A stretch of 64,000 bases of DNA from positions 11,741,314 to 11,805,313 of the forward strand of contig NW_023601543.1 in NCBI RefSeq assembly GCF_014898055.3. The letters are read 5' to 3'. Under the pieces are notes generated by a model that worked only from the letters and a program-made list of their open reading frames with translations, did no database searches and had not been told where the DNA came from. This DNA is from Talpa occidentalis (taxonomy: Eukaryota; Chordata; Mammalia; Eulipotyphla; Talpidae). The position numbers were made by a program, and so were the translations under genes. Below, one piece after another: positions 61,770 through 64,000 of the stretch (position 1 is the stretch's first letter; each line of letters begins with the position of its first letter).

Positions 61770-62640
61770 TAATAAAAAAAGAACTCTCCAGGCCCAAATA
61801 GTTTCACTGGAGAATTTTACCAAATGTTTGACTTTTTCACTCAATTTTCCACAATCCCATCCAGAAAATAGAAGGGGGGGGGGAAACCATTTCTCAATTA
61901 ATTTAATGAAACTAGTATTACCACTGACACTACTCCAGTGAGGAGGGGAAGGCACTTCTCATTACTGTCAGAGTGGCCAGTCCAAACCCTCCATGTGGTC
62001 TCCACTGATACCTGATTGGGGGGAGAAGGAGAGAGGAAACATATGAGTCAGCAGACATGAAAGTACTAGCTCCTCACTTGAATTTCTCTGACCCCCACAC
62101 TGGCAGGGGTGTTGCACCTTGTTACTGCCTTCCCAGTGTGTTCATTCGTTTTTTTTTCTGGTGCATATAGTAAGTCTCAGTGAATTGAAGAGGATTTGAA
62201 CAGAGTGTTCTCTGATAACAATGAAGTTCAATTAGAAATCAACAGAAAGATTATTGAACCTGGGAAATTATCAAATATTTGGAAGCTAACATACTTCTGA
62301 ATGACACAGAGCTCAAAAGGATTTTAGAATATTTTAAGCTGAATACAAAAATTTAAAAATAAAGTATTTTGAGCTGAACGTAGCAAACTTCATGACAGGC
62401 AGCTAAAGCAGAGCTTAGAGGAAAATTTAGAATGCTGAGTGCATATGTTAGAAAAAAGTTCTCAAATCAACAACTTCAACTTTCAGTTTAAAAATCTAGA
62501 AGATGAAATGAAATGCAAAGAAAACAGAAGAAAGGAAATAAGAAAGGTCAACGTAAGAATCAGGAAAATAGAAAATTATAAAAACAATAGAGAAAATGAA
62601 TGGAATTGAAAACTTACTTTTGAGAAGATAAATATAGGCA
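61770..62640 (+). mobile_element. L1 ORF2 pieces, forward orientation
   Basis: 61780-61830 (CTCCAGGCCCAAATAGTTTCACTGGAGAATTTTACCAAATG) is an RT-region phrase. 62215-62640 (GAAGTTCAATTAGAAATCAACAGAAAG...AAAGCAGAGCTTAGAGGAAAATTTAGAATGC...) comes from further upstream in ORF2. The order is inverted relative to an intact element, so two insertions or a rearrangement are implied. A G run is at 61875-61884. Confidence 0.7.
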
Positions 62641-62708
62641 CACCTCAGAGATAGTGCAGATTTGGTTCCAGACCAGCACAATAAAGCAAATATCAAGAAA
62701 GCGAGTCA
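62635..62708 (+). mobile_element. Tigger-like DNA transposon fragment
   Basis: ATAGGCACACCTCAGAGATAG...GGTTCCAGACCAGCACAATAAAGCAAATATC...AAGCGAGTCA resembles the terminal region of a pogo/Tigger element. The name is from memory. Confidence 0.55.
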
Positions 62709-62709
62709 T

Positions 62710-62984
62710 GGGGCCTCCCTGGTGGTGCAAGGGGTGAAGTCACAACATTATGAAGCTGTCCGCAGCCACTGCAGCACTGAATTCAATCCCCCAGGCCAGG
62801 AAGCTAACCCACATGGCACAGCAGACCTTTCCTGTTTTGTCCGCTACTCCCCTCACTAGTGTATTTCCGTCAATCTGCCTGTTCTGTTCCCCGCTCTGTC
62901 TCTGGTAAATCCTCTCAGCCCCTGTACCTCTGGCCTATACCCCAGTTCTTGTATGCTTAAATAAATAAATCTTTTTTAAAAAAG
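62710..62984 (+). mobile_element. tRNA-derived SINE, subtype B
   Basis: GGGGCCTCCCTGGTGGTGCAAGGGGTGAAGTC head to TATGCTTAAATAAATAAATC tail. It ends the Tigger-like homology abruptly; no clear target duplication found. Confidence 0.92.
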
Positions 62985-63750
62985 AAAACTTACATATGGC
63001 AAATAAGCACATGGAAAATGCTGTGTCATTAGTCATTAATGAAATGCAAAGTAAAACCACAAGATACTTCTGCACACCTACTTATGTACATAAATACATA
63101 AGTAGAATAAAATAAAAGAAATTTTTTAAAAAGATTGATTATATCAAATGTTGACTAAGATGTAGAAGAACTAGAACTTCTGTACATGGGTGGTGGGAAT
63201 ATAAAATGGTACGATCACTTTGGAAAAAATTGGGTAATTGCTTTTAAAAGTTTAATATATACGTACTATGTGACCCAGTCATTCTACACCTAAGTATTTA
63301 ACCAAGAGACATGAAAGCATATGCCCATTGAAAGACTTATATGTGGATATTTATAGCAACTTTATTTATGAAAGCCAAAAATTGAAAACAACTCAATTGT
63401 TAAAATGCTTGAAAATTTTCCACATAAATTAATAATAATAGCATTCCTAGGCTCAAAAAATAACCTACCAAATAGGAACATTCTACTTTTGGATAAGGGG
63501 AAACCTGTGTAGTCAACAATAGTGCATTTATGCTTCAAAGTTGCTAAAAGACTAGATCTTTAAAGTTCTTACCACAAAATAGAAATGGAAATTATGTAAT
63601 GTGATGCAGGTGTTAGCTAACCCTATGGAGTCAATCATATGGCAATATATAAATTTATCAAACCAACATATTGTATGCCTTAAACTTGCACCATATTCTA
63701 TGTCAATTATATCTCAAGAAAATGAAAAAAAAAAAAAAGAAAAACAAATA
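62985..63750 (+). mobile_element. L1 3' end, old subtype
   Basis: CATTAGTCATTAATGAAATGCAAAGTAAAACC, GTGACCCAGTCATTCTACACCTAAG and the terminus AACATATTGTATGCCTTAAACTTGCACC...TATGTCAATTATATCTCAAG with a poly-A run at 63726-63739. Confidence 0.8.
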
Positions 63751-64000
63751 AGGAATAGGGACACTGAGCATTCTGGAAAGCCTACTTCCTGAAGGGAAGT
63801 TGTAGCATAAGATAATGTTAGGATGTCTAGAGAAGAGCATGTGTGAGTTTGGAAAGCAAAGCATTTTGCTGCATTGTCATGATTTGTTTGCAATCACAAC
63901 ATTTCATTTATTTTTAAATTTCAAATAGCACTAAAGGAGGACTTGCCATTTTTAAAATATATCAAGAGAGATGTGGGTTAAAAGGATATAAAATTGGGGC
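63751..64000. other. Right edge, nothing recognised
   Basis: AT-rich sequence with no recognised feature. Confidence 0.4.

Overview
This is a mammalian, probably bat, genomic window with two partial gene loci in a repeat-rich X-chromosome-like interval. The evidence for a mammal is split genes with GT-AG introns, two CpG-island promoters, ancient MIR/L2/L1/ERVL remnants, and a very abundant young tRNA-derived SINE. That SINE has a pol III A box (TGGTGGCGCA), a B box (GGTTCGATCC) and a tail of AATAAA repeats followed by TCTTT, which is the T+ SINE class. It is not the vespertilionid VES, carnivore CAN, equine ERE or cetartiodactyl type. It looks most like the Rhin-1 type of rhinolophoid (horseshoe / leaf-nosed) bats; that assignment is from memory and is an inference.

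Both genes lie on the minus strand. PHF6 (a chromatin-associated PHD-like zinc-finger protein) enters from the right of its locus: a CpG-island promoter and probable non-coding exon 1 at about 8.1-8.3 kb, the first coding exon at 4057-4221 and the next coding exon at 3732-3833. Later exons lie beyond the left edge. CCDC160 (a coiled-coil protein) has its whole 319-codon reading frame in one exon at 42476-43435, a 3' UTR running to a poly(A) signal near 42040, and a probable CpG-island promoter at 51.2-51.9 kb. The order CCDC160 then PHF6, same strand and about 34 kb apart, matches human Xq26.2, so the window is read as X-linked and shown reversed relative to human.

Layout: 0-8.3 kb is the PHF6 5' part (with a U2 snRNA pseudogene fragment). 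The 8.3-42 kb interval is intergenic, with dense SINE insertions, L1 pieces, a fossil hAT element near 17-18.3 kb, and an ERVL-like provirus fragment with a 3' LTR at 31.6-36.6 kb broken up by five SINEs. CCDC160 occupies 42-52 kb. The 52-64 kb stretch is upstream sequence made mostly of L1 fragments and SINEs. Recent SINEs are absent from about 2.2-11.1 kb and 34.8-54.4 kb, the stretches holding the two promoters and all of CCDC160.

The most unusual structures are retrotransposon insertion histories. At three sites two SINEs sit in tandem with three copies of one target-site sequence. One of these appears to carry about 180 bp of transduced 3' flank. Two further sites show a young SINE subtype nested inside an older one. 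I found no convincing previously undescribed gene system; the remaining open reading frames mostly belong to repeats or GC-rich islands.
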